Positions 27,260 to 34,679 of a stretch of 64,000 nt of DNA are shown here, in pieces (the first letter of the stretch is position 1; the number at the start of each line of letters is the position of its first letter). Below the pieces are notes generated by a model. It was not told the origin of the DNA. It did not search any database and saw nothing but the letters and a program-made list of their open reading frames with translations. Source of the DNA: Acidithiobacillus ferrooxidans ATCC 23270 (GTDB lineage Bacteria > Pseudomonadota > Gammaproteobacteria > Acidithiobacillales > Acidithiobacillaceae); the NCBI RefSeq assembly GCF_000021485.1, contig NC_011761.1, positions 1,146,001-1,210,000 of the forward strand, in the 5' to 3' direction. The position numbers and the translations under genes are program-made.

Positions 27260-28493
27260 GACAGGACTGAAGGCCGAAGTTTTGCCGACGGGAGTTGCTG
27301 TTACATCAGGGCCGCATACGCCGCGGGTGCTCTTTGTGAATCAAGCTTGCGTACTGGGTGGTGGTGAACTGTCGTTGCTGGATATCGCCAGACTGTTACC
27401 TTTTCAAATTCGCGTGGCGTTGTTCAAGGACGGTCTGTTGCGAGAACGGCTGAAACAGGCGGGTGTGACGGTCGATGTGTTGGACCCTACAGGCAACGGG
27501 CTTTCGAAGATACACAAAGATTCGGGCTGGCGCGAAGCCTTTGGCTCTCTGACGCAGCTGGTGCGCATCACCTGGCGTTTGCAAGGATTGGCAAAAAATG
27601 CAGACGTCATGTACGCCAATTCGCAAAAGGCCATGGTGGTGAGCGCGCTGGTCTGCATCACAGCCCGTAAGCCATTAATATGGCATCTGCGCGACATTCT
27701 GAGTGCGGAACACTTCAGTCCGACCATGCGCCGGGTAGCTGTCACGGTGGCAAATGCGCGTGCTTCTGCAGTCATTGTGAATTCCCACGCCACCGGCGAG
27801 GCTTTCGTCGCTGCGGGGGGGCGTCGCAAACTGGTGCGCGTGATACACAACGGCATCGATCCGAAGCCTTTTGATGGTATTACCGCTCATGAGGCGGTTC
27901 TGGCGCGTGCTGAGTTGAGGCCTTTGGACAACAGCTTTTTGATCGGGGTATTCGGGCGTCTGGCTCCGTGGAAGGGGCAGCATGTGGTTCTTGAAGCGCT
28001 TTGCAGTTTGCCAGGGGTATGCGCCGTTTTTGTAGGCGATGCGCTTTTCGGGGAAACGGATTTTGTGCATGTATTGCATAAACGTGCCGAACGAGAGGAC
28101 CTCCGTGAACGAGTACGTTTTTTGGGGTTTCGTAATGACATACCTCGACTGATGCGGGCGGTTGATGTCGTAGTCCACAGTTCGGTGAATCCTGAGCCTT
28201 TTGGCCGGGTCATTGTCGAGGGTATGCTGGCCCGGCGTCCAGTGGTGGCGAGCGCGGCGGGCGGAGTGTTGGAAATCATTGAAGACGGTGATACTGGCCT
28301 ACTTTACCCGCCAGGAGATGGTTTAGCCCTTCGGGCACAGATCGAGCGGCTACGAAATGATCCGGCGTTGTGTGAACGACTGGGTGCTTCCGGGTATAAA
28401 AAAGCGCAGGAGTATTTTTCCATACCTGCGATGATTGATGGTGTCAACAGCGTCATTACCGAAGTTTCTTCGCCAAGACGACGGTCTGTATGA
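27252..28493 (+). CDS. Family 4 (GT-B) glycosyltransferase
   Basis: Encodes 413 residues from ATG 27252, overlapping the preceding gene by eight bases. LGGGELSLLDIARLLP is the N-terminal block; the donor domain shows IGVFGRLAPWKGQHVVL, RVRFLGFRNDIPRLM and the E-x7-E motif in PEPFGRVIVEGMLARRPVV. It ends in an ATGA overlap with a manC stump, so the operon continues without a gap. Specificity is unknown. Confidence 0.87.
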   Translation: MTETGLKAEVLPTGVAVTSGPHTPRVLFVNQACVLGGGELSLLDIARLLPFQIRVALFKDGLLRERLKQAGVTVDVLDPTGNGLSKIHKDSGWREAFGSLTQLVRITWRLQGLAKNADVMYANSQKAMVVSALVCITARKPLIWHLRDILSAEHFSPTMRRVAVTVANARASAVIVNSHATGEAFVAAGGRRKLVRVIHNGIDPKPFDGITAHEAVLARAELRPLDNSFLIGVFGRLAPWKGQHVVLEALCSLPGVCAVFVGDALFGETDFVHVLHKRAEREDLRERVRFLGFRNDIPRLMRAVDVVVHSSVNPEPFGRVIVEGMLARRPVVASAAGGVLEIIEDGDTGLLYPPGDGLALRAQIERLRNDPALCERLGASGYKKAQEYFSIPAMIDGVNSVITEVSSPRRRSV

Positions 28494-28696
28494 ATCCGCT
28501 GATCCCCGTCATCCTCTCCGGTGGTGCCGGCACGCGGCTCTGGCCCCTGTCGCGCCAGAGCCATCCCAAACCCTTCCTGCGATTGCCCGATGGCGAGAGG
28601 CTACTGCAAAAGATCCGGCAGCAGTTCGGACAGTTTGACTGGGATAAAAGCGACGAACAGACCTGGCAGGTGCTTGCGGAGGCTGCGGAAGACTGA
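28490..28696 (+). pseudogene. 5' fragment of manC joined to unrelated 3' sequence
   Basis: The first 41 codons (ILSGGAGTRLWPLSRQSHP) are almost identical to the start of the intact manC at 34676. After LLQK the two diverge and the frame ends 25 codons later (tail QFDWDKSDEQTWQVLAEA). The donor of the tail is not recognised; it may be the 3' end of the gene that originally preceded the next glycosyltransferase. The fragment keeps ATGA coupling before and TGATG coupling after, so it may be translated as a 68-residue remnant. Confidence 0.85.
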
Positions 28697-29847
28697 TGCG
28701 CATCGCTATTGTGCATGACTGGCTGGTGGTTTACGCCGGAGCGGAACGGGTCTTGGAGCAGATGCTCACATGTTATCCCGACGCAGATCTCTTCAGCTTG
28801 GTGGATTTTTTGCCGACCGGTCAGCGCGCATTCATCCGCAATAAGCCGGTCATCACGTCTTTTATCCAGCGCCTGCCCAGGGCGCGCAAGAAATACCGGG
28901 GCTATCTGCCCCTCATGCCCCTGGCCGTGGAGCAGTTCGACCTCTCCGCTTATGACCTGGTTTTGTCCAGCAGCCATGCGGTGGCCAAGGGTGTGCTGAC
29001 CGGGCCGGATCAGTTGCATCTGTGCATGTGCTATTCCCCCATCCGCTATGCCTGGGACCTGCAGCATCAGTATCTGCGGGAGGCGGGACTGGTGCGGGGC
29101 GTCAAGGGCTGGGTGGCGAAGTTGATCCTGCATTATGTTCGTCTGTGGGATGTCCGCACGGCCAATGGCGTGGACTGCTTCATCGCCATTTCCCACTACA
29201 TCGCCCGGCGCATCCGCAAGGTGTACCGGCGGGAGTCCAGCGTCATCTATCCGCCGGTGGATGTGGCGGATTTTCCCATGTACCGGGACAAGGAAGATTT
29301 CTACGTCACCGCCTCGCGCATGGTCCCTTACAAGAAGGTGGACCTGATCGTCGAGGCCTTCAGCGCCATGCCGGACAAGCGTCTGGTGGTGATCGGGGAT
29401 GGGCCGGATTTCGCCAAAGTCCGCGACAAGGCGGGGCCGAACGTGCAATTGCTGGGCTTTGCGGGCGCGGAGGTCCTGCGCGACCACCTGCAACGGGCGC
29501 GGGCCTTCGTGTTCGCGGCGGAGGAGGACTTCGGCATCGCCCCCCTGGAGGCCCAGGCCTGCGGGACGCCCGTCATCGCCTTTGGCAAGGGCGGGGCGCT
29601 GGAGACCATCATCCCCCTGCCGGAGGCGGAGCGCGCCGGGTCGTCCCCCACACCCACCGGCGTATTCTTTTACAAACAATCCGCCGCGGCCATCATCGCC
29701 GCCGTGGAGCGCTTCGAGGAAGCGGGTGCGGCCATCACCCCAGAAGCCTGCCGCGAAAACGCCCTGCGCTTCGCCCCGGAGCGCTTCCGCGCGAAGTTCA
29801 CCGCCTTCGTTGGGCGGGAGTGGGCAGCATTTCGGGAGGACGCATGA
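28696..29847 (+). CDS. Family 4 glycosyltransferase, mannosyltransferase-like
   Basis: Encodes 383 residues. The start MRIAIVHDWLVVYAGAERVL and the block CYSPIRYAWDLQHQYL are typical of WbaZ/WbdA-like GT4 mannosyltransferases. The donor domain has YVTASRMVPYKKVDLIVEAF and EEDFGIAPLEAQACGTPVIA with the E-x7-E motif. Position beside manC, gmd and SDR remnants supports a GDP-mannose-derived donor, which is inference. It starts one base into the previous stop and ends with ATGA into an SDR stump. Confidence 0.85.
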   Translation: MRIAIVHDWLVVYAGAERVLEQMLTCYPDADLFSLVDFLPTGQRAFIRNKPVITSFIQRLPRARKKYRGYLPLMPLAVEQFDLSAYDLVLSSSHAVAKGVLTGPDQLHLCMCYSPIRYAWDLQHQYLREAGLVRGVKGWVAKLILHYVRLWDVRTANGVDCFIAISHYIARRIRKVYRRESSVIYPPVDVADFPMYRDKEDFYVTASRMVPYKKVDLIVEAFSAMPDKRLVVIGDGPDFAKVRDKAGPNVQLLGFAGAEVLRDHLQRARAFVFAAEEDFGIAPLEAQACGTPVIAFGKGGALETIIPLPEAERAGSSPTPTGVFFYKQSAAAIIAAVERFEEAGAAITPEACRENALRFAPERFRAKFTAFVGREWAAFREDA

Positions 29848-30236
29848 CACTTTTGCTTACCGGCGCCAACGGCTTCGTCGGCCGGTATGTGCAGGCGGCT
29901 AGGACATTTGGCCGCGATCGGGGGGGGGTGGGGGGGGTGGAGATCCCGTTGGCGGGCAACCATGGGGAAATCTTCGACTTCAACCCCATCCAGAAAGAGC
30001 GCATGGAGAAGAAGGTGCGCCAGACTAACGCTATCAGCGTCAGATGGCGCGACAGCGCACCAAGGCGGCCAAGGAAAAACGTTCGACCAGCGCGAACTAT
30101 CGAAAGACCAAAAACGTCTCGCCCTGGCACACCCGTATCATTGCCCCGCCAGAGTGAATGCGTTGGCTGCCGACCGGTGATACACTTTCTGCCATTGCTG
30201 GTTGTGCTGAAGCATTTCGAAAGGGGGCGCTCATGA
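29844..30236 (+). pseudogene. Truncated NAD-dependent epimerase/dehydratase (SDR) start fused to decayed sequence
   Basis: ATG 29844 overlaps the previous stop and opens TLLLTGANGFVGRYVQAA, the Rossmann start of a GDP-6-deoxy-4-keto-mannose reductase-like SDR. It is followed at 29920-29937 by G9-T-G8, then LAGNHGEIFDF, after which similarity to SDRs is lost. The frame runs on to 30236 and touches the antitoxin start with ATGA. It is the remains of an rmd/fcl-like gene; the part from about 29990 is unrecognised. Confidence 0.75.
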
Positions 30237-30637
30237 GCACTGCAACTGAAGTGGTGCTTCAAAAGATGAAGGCGGATCGTCTCGCTGTCTGTCGACAATT
30301 GTCTGAGGATTACCTGCAGATCGCCAGAGAAAAGCTTTTGCCATCTCTCATCGATTTGTTTGATCCAGATACTATTTGGGTCTTTGGCTCGGTAGCGCGC
30401 CGCACTGCCACCGAAGATTCGGACATAGACCTTTTGATTGTCAGCGGCCCTGGACTGGATGGCGTTCCTTGGCTAAAAAGACAGCAGATGGCTATGGAGG
30501 CGGTGACTCAGACCGGGATGCCTTTCGGTTGCGATATCATCGTTTGGACGGAATCGGAATGGAAGAAGGAAATGCGAGGATGCAATGGGATACAGCGGGA
30601 ATGCCTCAGGAATAACGAGGTGATTTATGAGCGATGA
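30233..30637 (+). CDS. MntA-type minimal nucleotidyltransferase (antitoxin), copy 1
   Basis: Encodes 134 residues. The nucleotidyltransferase signature GS-x10-DxD is exact: GSVARRTATEDSDIDLLIV. In MNT/HEPN modules the MNT protein is the antitoxin and, in studied cases, AMPylates its HEPN partner. The partner gene overlaps the end by 11 bases. A second copy lies at 32048-32452 with only three base differences (residue changes V19A and T89A). The upstream sequence is degenerate, so the promoter is unclear. Confidence 0.88.
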   Translation: MSTATEVVLQKMKADRLAVCRQLSEDYLQIAREKLLPSLIDLFDPDTIWVFGSVARRTATEDSDIDLLIVSGPGLDGVPWLKRQQMAMEAVTQTGMPFGCDIIVWTESEWKKEMRGCNGIQRECLRNNEVIYER

Positions 30638-31067
30638 GACACGACTGGATCGCAGCAGACAGTGGTTTGATGCAGCATTTGATGAGCTAAAAGCCTCTAA
30701 AACGCTATTGGATAATGGATCTTATGCTCAGTCCTGTTTTTATGCGCAACAGTCCGTGGAAAAAGCCATGAAAGGCGTTATGGCCGCCGACGGCAAAGCA
30801 ATAACCACGCACTCCATTGCGAAGTTGATGACTAATCTGCCCCAGGATAGTCAGCTCGACGATATGGAACCCATCCGGCTGGATAAATTTTATATTCTGA
30901 CGCGTTATCCGGAATCTCTGCCGGAAGGCGCGAGCATAAGGCAGATATTTGGCAGGCGAGATGCAGAAGACGGCTATGCCACAGCATCGGGAACTGTACA
31001 CTTGTTGGCCGGTTGGGCCAAAGAGTTGGGCGTCACGATTCCTGAACTGACTGAATCTCCCCACTGA
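30627..31067 (+). CDS. HEPN-domain protein (toxin candidate), copy 1
   Basis: Encodes 146 residues. SYAQSCFYAQQSVEKAMKG and the later TRYPESLPEG are standard HEPN blocks of MNT/HEPN pairs. The RNase motif R-x4-6-H is not visible, so catalytic toxicity is uncertain and a binding role cannot be excluded. The second copy at 32442-32882 encodes an identical protein. The stop lies inside sequence that also encodes the end of a former gmd gene in another frame. Confidence 0.85.
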   Translation: MSDETRLDRSRQWFDAAFDELKASKTLLDNGSYAQSCFYAQQSVEKAMKGVMAADGKAITTHSIAKLMTNLPQDSQLDDMEPIRLDKFYILTRYPESLPEGASIRQIFGRRDAEDGYATASGTVHLLAGWAKELGVTIPELTESPH

Positions 31068-31137
31068 GCGTGAGGCGAGCTTTGATGCCCTGGTGCGGAT
31101 GATGGCTGAGGCGGATCTGCGGCGAGTGGCGGAGTAA
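31066..31137 (+). pseudogene. 3' end of a GDP-mannose 4,6-dehydratase-like gene (copy 1 remnant)
   Basis: Reading GAG CGT GAG GCG from about 31067 gives EREASFDALVRMMAEADLRR and VAE, then TAA at 31135. This is the typical C-terminus of GMD enzymes (SFxxLVxxMxxADL). The rest of the gene is gone and the HEPN gene abuts it. The paralogous remnant at 32883-32899 plus 34615-34679 reads EREVSFDELVRMMAEADLRR and is the site of the IscB element. Confidence 0.75.
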
Positions 31138-31150
31138 CCGCGCTGTGCTT

Positions 31151-31195
31151 ATCATTGCCTCGCCAGAGGGTAATGATTACAATGAGATCATTGCC
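31151..31195 (+). promoter_or_regulatory. Candidate FitA operator with three half-sites
   Basis: ATCATTGCC (31151-31159), its inverse GGTAATGAT (31169-31177) and ATCATTGCC again (31187-31195) are spaced exactly 18 bases apart, 23-67 bases before the fitA start. Ribbon-helix-helix antitoxins bind such inverted half-sites to autoregulate their operons; assignment to FitA is inference. Confidence 0.55.
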
Positions 31196-31217
31196 ATCAA
31201 TGCTGAATGAGGTTCAC

Positions 31218-31466
31218 ATGGCGTCTTTGACGATTCGTAATCTTGATGATGGTCTGAAATCTATGCTTCGGATGCAAGCCGCGCGCCATGGGCATTCCAT
31301 GGAGGAAGAGGTGCGCAGTATTTTGCGCCAAGCCTTGTCCAGGCCTGCTCCCGACACGGGTTTGGGCCAGCGTTTGGCAAGTCGCTTTCAGGCCGTGGCG
31401 ACCCAGTTGCCTATCCCCGCGAGATCACTCCCACGTACCCCGCCGAACTGGGATATGCCTGCATGA
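31218..31466 (+). CDS. fitA: FitA-like ribbon-helix-helix antitoxin
   Basis: Encodes 82 residues from ATG 31218 (MASLTIRNLDDGLKSMLRMQ); the frame opens at 31155. The N-terminus is a ribbon-helix-helix DNA-binding domain (SLTIRNLDDGLKSML, then HGHSMEEEVRSILRQAL) and the C-terminal tail should wrap the PIN toxin. It overlaps the toxin gene by ATGA and has an inverted-repeat operator upstream. The FitAB module sits between the two MNT/HEPN copies. Confidence 0.88.
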   Translation: MASLTIRNLDDGLKSMLRMQAARHGHSMEEEVRSILRQALSRPAPDTGLGQRLASRFQAVATQLPIPARSLPRTPPNWDMPA

Positions 31467-31891
31467 TTTTGCTGGATACCAACGTCTTGTCCGAGTTCAT
31501 GCGCCCGGCCCCGTCCCTTCAGGTCGTGGCGTGGCTTGATGCACAAGCGGCTGAGCAGGTATGGGTCTGTGCCATCAGCCGTGCCGAAGTTGAACTGGGT
31601 GTTGCCTTGTTGCCGGATGGACAGCGCAAACTGGGGCTGCAAGTGGCAGCCAGAGCGATGTTTTCTGAAGAATTTGTCGGGCGTTGCCTGCCTTTCGACG
31701 AGCAAGCGGCAACCTGTTACGCAGGCATTGTGGCATCGCGTACCCGCCTTGGGCGCCCTATCAGTGTCGAAGATGCACAGATTGCAGCCATCGCCCTGAC
31801 CCATGGTTTGACGCTGGCCACACGCAATGAACGTGATTTTGCATGGATTGAAGATCTTTCGGTCGCGAACCCCTGGCAGACAGAGACATGA
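31463..31891 (+). CDS. fitB: FitB/VapC-type PIN-domain toxin
   Basis: Encodes 142 residues. PIN acidic residues are placed as expected: D5 in LLDTNVLSE, E42 in SRAEVELG and D101 in ISVEDAQIAA, followed by TRNERDFAWI with the last acid. PIN toxins are Mg-dependent RNases; the cognate FitA antitoxin is encoded directly upstream in ATGA overlap. The reading frame is intact. Confidence 0.9.
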   Translation: MILLDTNVLSEFMRPAPSLQVVAWLDAQAAEQVWVCAISRAEVELGVALLPDGQRKLGLQVAARAMFSEEFVGRCLPFDEQAATCYAGIVASRTRLGRPISVEDAQIAAIALTHGLTLATRNERDFAWIEDLSVANPWQTET

Positions 31892-32047
31892 GACCAGGGG
31901 AATGGGTGGCATGATTCTCGCCGCCAACCCCCAGGTTCTGCCGCCCGGCCGGTCGCGAAAAAGCCGCGAATCTGCGTTGGCTGCTGGCCGACGATACATG
32001 GCCATTGCTTGATCAGTTGCGCTGATGCATTTCGAAAGGGGGCACTC
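31892..32047 (+). other. Decayed coding sequence left of MNT/HEPN copy 2
   Basis: No intact gene is present. From about 31948 one frame reads REKAANLRWLLADDTWPLL and ends at TGA 32023, and the adjacent frame begins GGMILAANPQVLPP, so this looks like a gene end broken by a frameshift. The last 70 bases align with 30165-30230 left of copy 1 (GCGTTGGCTGC, GATACA, GCCATTGCT, CATTTCGAAAGGG), showing that both module copies replaced the same ancestral sequence. Confidence 0.5.
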
Positions 32048-32452
32048 ATGAGCACTGCAACTGAAGTGGTGCTTCAAAAGATGAAGGCGGATCGTCTCGC
32101 TGCCTGTCGACAATTGTCTGAGGATTACCTGCAGATCGCCAGAGAAAAGCTTTTGCCATCTCTCATCGATTTGTTTGATCCAGATACTATTTGGGTCTTT
32201 GGCTCGGTAGCGCGCCGCACTGCCACCGAAGATTCGGACATAGACCTTTTGATTGTCAGCGGCCCTGGACTGGATGGCGTTCCTTGGCTAAAAAGACAGC
32301 AGATGGCTATGGAGGCGGTCGCTCAGACCGGGATGCCTTTCGGTTGCGATATCATCGTTTGGACGGAATCGGAATGGAAGAAGGAAATGCGAGGATGCAA
32401 TGGGATACAGCGGGAATGCCTCAGGAATAACGAGGTGATTTATGAGCGATGA
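32048..32452 (+). CDS. MntA-type minimal nucleotidyltransferase (antitoxin), copy 2
   Basis: Encodes 134 residues and is nearly identical to the gene at 30233. The GS-x10-DxD nucleotidyltransferase motif is unchanged. The differences from copy 1 are one base in codon 19 and two bases in codons 88-89. The flanks differ far more than the coding sequence, so the module has been copied or homogenised recently. It overlaps the HEPN gene by 11 bases. Confidence 0.88.
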   Translation: MSTATEVVLQKMKADRLAACRQLSEDYLQIAREKLLPSLIDLFDPDTIWVFGSVARRTATEDSDIDLLIVSGPGLDGVPWLKRQQMAMEAVAQTGMPFGCDIIVWTESEWKKEMRGCNGIQRECLRNNEVIYER

Positions 32453-32882
32453 GACACGACTGGATCGCAGCAGACAGTGGTTTGATGCAGCATTTGATGA
32501 GCTAAAAGCCTCTAAAACGCTATTGGATAATGGATCTTATGCTCAGTCCTGTTTTTATGCGCAACAGTCCGTGGAAAAAGCCATGAAAGGCGTTATGGCC
32601 GCCGACGGCAAAGCAATAACCACGCACTCCATTGCGAAGTTGATGACTAATCTGCCCCAGGATAGTCAGCTCGACGATATGGAACCCATCCGGCTGGATA
32701 AATTTTATATTCTGACGCGTTATCCGGAATCTCTGCCGGAAGGCGCGAGCATAAGGCAGATATTTGGCAGGCGAGATGCAGAAGACGGCTATGCCACAGC
32801 ATCGGGAACTGTACACTTGTTGGCCGGTTGGGCCAAAGAGTTGGGCGTCACGATTCCTGAACTGACTGAATCTCCCCACTGA
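32442..32882 (+). CDS. HEPN-domain protein (toxin candidate), copy 2
   Basis: Encodes 146 residues, identical to the product of 30627-31067. Two full copies of one module 1.8 kb apart are available for homologous recombination, which would delete the FitAB module between them. The R-x4-6-H motif is absent here as well. The IscB element begins 17 bases after the stop. Confidence 0.85.
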   Translation: MSDETRLDRSRQWFDAAFDELKASKTLLDNGSYAQSCFYAQQSVEKAMKGVMAADGKAITTHSIAKLMTNLPQDSQLDDMEPIRLDKFYILTRYPESLPEGASIRQIFGRRDAEDGYATASGTVHLLAGWAKELGVTIPELTESPH

Positions 32883-32883
32883 G

Positions 32884-33202
32884 CGTGAGGTGAGTTTTGG
32901 TCAACTACCCCGGACTGAAGTCCGGAGCTTGCAAGGAGGTACGCAGGTTGGGTTGACCAGGGGGCCGGAGTAATCCGGCAGACGTTGGATACGGGTCGCT
33001 CAGACGCACCAGTGGATGCTTCCTCAGTCCACTGCTCTGCAAGGTTGGGATCGTGCTGGCGAAAGGTAAAACGCCGAAGGTTTCAGCCGCTGCTGGAAAC
33101 AGCAGGAGCCGGTATCCATCCGCCCCGAGGGGATATTGACCGCAAGGTCAGAGTTACCAGGTGCGTAAGCACTGACAGGTCCGTAAGGACATAGGAGAGA
33201 AA
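32884..33202 (+). ncRNA. IscB-associated omega RNA (HEARO RNA) with its flanking guide
   Basis: The element begins at 32900 with GTCAACTACCCCGGACTGAA, the hallmark 5' part of HEARO/omega RNAs. Further hairpins follow (CCGGACTGAAGTCCGG, GCCGGAGTAATCCGGC, CGTAAGCAC, TCCGTAAGGAC) up to the iscB start. Family knowledge: in IscB systems the guide is the roughly 16 bases just outside the left end, here 32884-32899 (CGTGAGGTGAGTTTTG), transcribed at the 5' end of the RNA. The exact transcript ends are not visible. Confidence 0.85.
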
Positions 33203-34614
33203 GTGGCCGTATTTGTACTGGACCGAAGGAAGCGACCGCTGATGCCGTGCTCGGAGAAACGGGCGCGGTTGCTGCTGGAGCGCGGGCGCGCACGGGTGCA
33301 TCGCATGGTGCCCTTCACGATCCGGCTGGTGGACAGGTTGCAAGCGGATTCCGTATTGCAACCTTTGCGTCTGAAGCTCGACCCCGGCAGCAAGACCACG
33401 GGGCTCGCGCTAGTGCGGGAGAAAGAGACGGTGGATGTTTCTACGGGCGAAGTCCTCCGCGCCATCACCATCCTCATGCTGCTGGAACTGAAGCATCGGG
33501 GCCAAGCGATCCGCGACGCCCTTGCCAGCCGGGGCGCGTTTCGCCGGCGGCGGCGTGGGCAGTTGCGGTATCGCCCCGCCCGCTTTGACAATCGGACGAA
33601 GTCGGAAGACTGGCTGGCGCCGTCTTTACAACATCGGGTGGATACGGTGCTGGCCTGGGTAAACAGGTTGATGCGTCTGGCGCCGGTGACGGCGCTGTCT
33701 CAGGAGCTGGTGCGTTTCGATAACCAGACCATGCAAAATCCTGAAATCTCCGGAACGGAGTACCAGCAGGGCACCCTGTTCGGGTATGAGGTGCGGGAAT
33801 ATTTGCTGGAGAAATGGGGACGGGAATGTGCCTATTGCGGGGCGGAGCATACGCCGCTCGAAATCGACCACATCCACCCCCGCAGTAAAGGCGGCAGCGA
33901 TCGGGTGAGCAATCTCACCATCGCCTGTCATGACTGCAACCAGGCCAAAGGCAATATGCCTATAGAGCAGTTTCTGGCGAAGTTTCCGGAGCGTATCCGC
34001 AAGATACTGGCCCAGGCCAAAGCACCATTGCGCGATGCGGCCGCAGTCAACAGCACCCGCTGGGCATTGTTCCAACGGCTCAAGGCGACGAATTTACCCG
34101 TCGAAGTCGCCAGCGGTGGACGGACGAAGTGGAATCGTCATCGGTTGCAGGTGCCGAAAGAACATTGTCTCGATGCCGCCTGCGTTGGGCATGTGGATAC
34201 GATAGAGCATTGGAATCAGTCTGTACTTAGTATCAAAGCGACGGGACGCGGCAGCTATCAGCGCACGCGCCTGACAAGGCACGGATTTCCGCGCGGATAT
34301 CTGACCAGAAGCAAAAGCGCCTTTGGGTTCCAGACCGGGGACATGGTGAAGGCGGTAGTGACCAAAGGCAAGAAAGTAGGTACATACCTGGGCCGCGTCG
34401 CCATCCGCGCCAGCGGTAGTTTTAACATTCAGACCGCAACAGGGCTGGTGCAAGGCATTCATCATCGCTTCTGCACACGAATTCAGTGCGCAGACGGGTA
34501 TGGATATTCGTGGACCAAGATAGCATCGACACAAGGAGAAGCGGGAATGAGGGCGGCTCACGCCGCCGCGCTATCCCTCCCCGGGCTGAACCCCGGGGTT
34601 TCCCGCGCAAATGG
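32900..34614 (+). mobile_element. IscB-omega RNA element, 1715 bp, IS200/IS605-type non-autonomous
   Basis: The ends are defined by reading across the gmd remnant: TGAGTTTTG | element | ATGAACTGGTGCGG, where the paralogous site at 31078-31096 reads GAGCTTTGATGCCCTGGTG with no insert. There is no target duplication, as expected for single-strand IS200/IS605-type insertion. The right end carries the hairpin CCCCGGGctgaacCCCGGGG (34580-34599). Only iscB and its RNA are inside; no TnpA is encoded, so movement would need a transposase in trans. The flank after the right end is ATGA. Confidence 0.88.
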
Positions 34615-34618
34615 ATGA
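33203..34618 (+). CDS. iscB: IscB RNA-guided nuclease (HNH/RuvC)
   Basis: Encodes 471 residues. The N-terminal PLMP domain (VLDRRKRPLMPCSEKRARLL) is followed by RuvC-I with D60 (LKLDPGSKTTGLAL), the arginine-rich bridge helix (FRRRRRGQLRYRPARFDNR), RuvC-II with E168 (ALSQELVRFDNQ), an HNH domain with zinc cysteines C209/C212/C242/C245 and IDHIHPRSKGG at 221-231, and RuvC-III with H321 and D324 (KEHCLDAACVGH). All catalytic residues are present. IscB is the ancestor-like relative of Cas9 and nicks or cuts DNA guided by the omega RNA. The stop TGA at 34616 lies in the target-site ATGA, so the last bases of the gene come from flanking DNA. Confidence 0.95.
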   Translation: MAVFVLDRRKRPLMPCSEKRARLLLERGRARVHRMVPFTIRLVDRLQADSVLQPLRLKLDPGSKTTGLALVREKETVDVSTGEVLRAITILMLLELKHRGQAIRDALASRGAFRRRRRGQLRYRPARFDNRTKSEDWLAPSLQHRVDTVLAWVNRLMRLAPVTALSQELVRFDNQTMQNPEISGTEYQQGTLFGYEVREYLLEKWGRECAYCGAEHTPLEIDHIHPRSKGGSDRVSNLTIACHDCNQAKGNMPIEQFLAKFPERIRKILAQAKAPLRDAAAVNSTRWALFQRLKATNLPVEVASGGRTKWNRHRLQVPKEHCLDAACVGHVDTIEHWNQSVLSIKATGRGSYQRTRLTRHGFPRGYLTRSKSAFGFQTGDMVKAVVTKGKKVGTYLGRVAIRASGSFNIQTATGLVQGIHHRFCTRIQCADGYGYSWTKIASTQGEAGMRAAHAAALSLPGLNPGVSRANG

Positions 34619-34679
34619 ACTGGTGCGGATGATGGCCGAGGCCGATTTGCGGCGAGTGGCGGGAGAAGTTGTGGAATGA
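34615..34679 (+). pseudogene. 3' end of a GDP-mannose 4,6-dehydratase-like gene (copy 2 remnant, split by the IscB element)
   Basis: Together with 32883-32899, this stretch reads EREVSFDELVRMMAEADLRR then VAGEVVE and stops at TGA 34677-34679. The GMD-like C-terminus is interrupted by the IscB element after TTTG. The stop overlaps the manC start as ATGA, which shows that gmd and manC were neighbours in one operon. Only about the last 27 codons of gmd remain. Confidence 0.75.

Noticed and set aside
28456-29850. Long minus-strand ORF (464 codons)
   Set aside because: It lies opposite an intact GT4 gene, is low in recognisable motifs and arises from the high-GC codon pattern.
29985-30180. Possible transposase remnant (RQRTKAAKEKRSTSANYRKT)
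   Set aside because: No family could be supported and no inverted repeats or partner sequence are visible.
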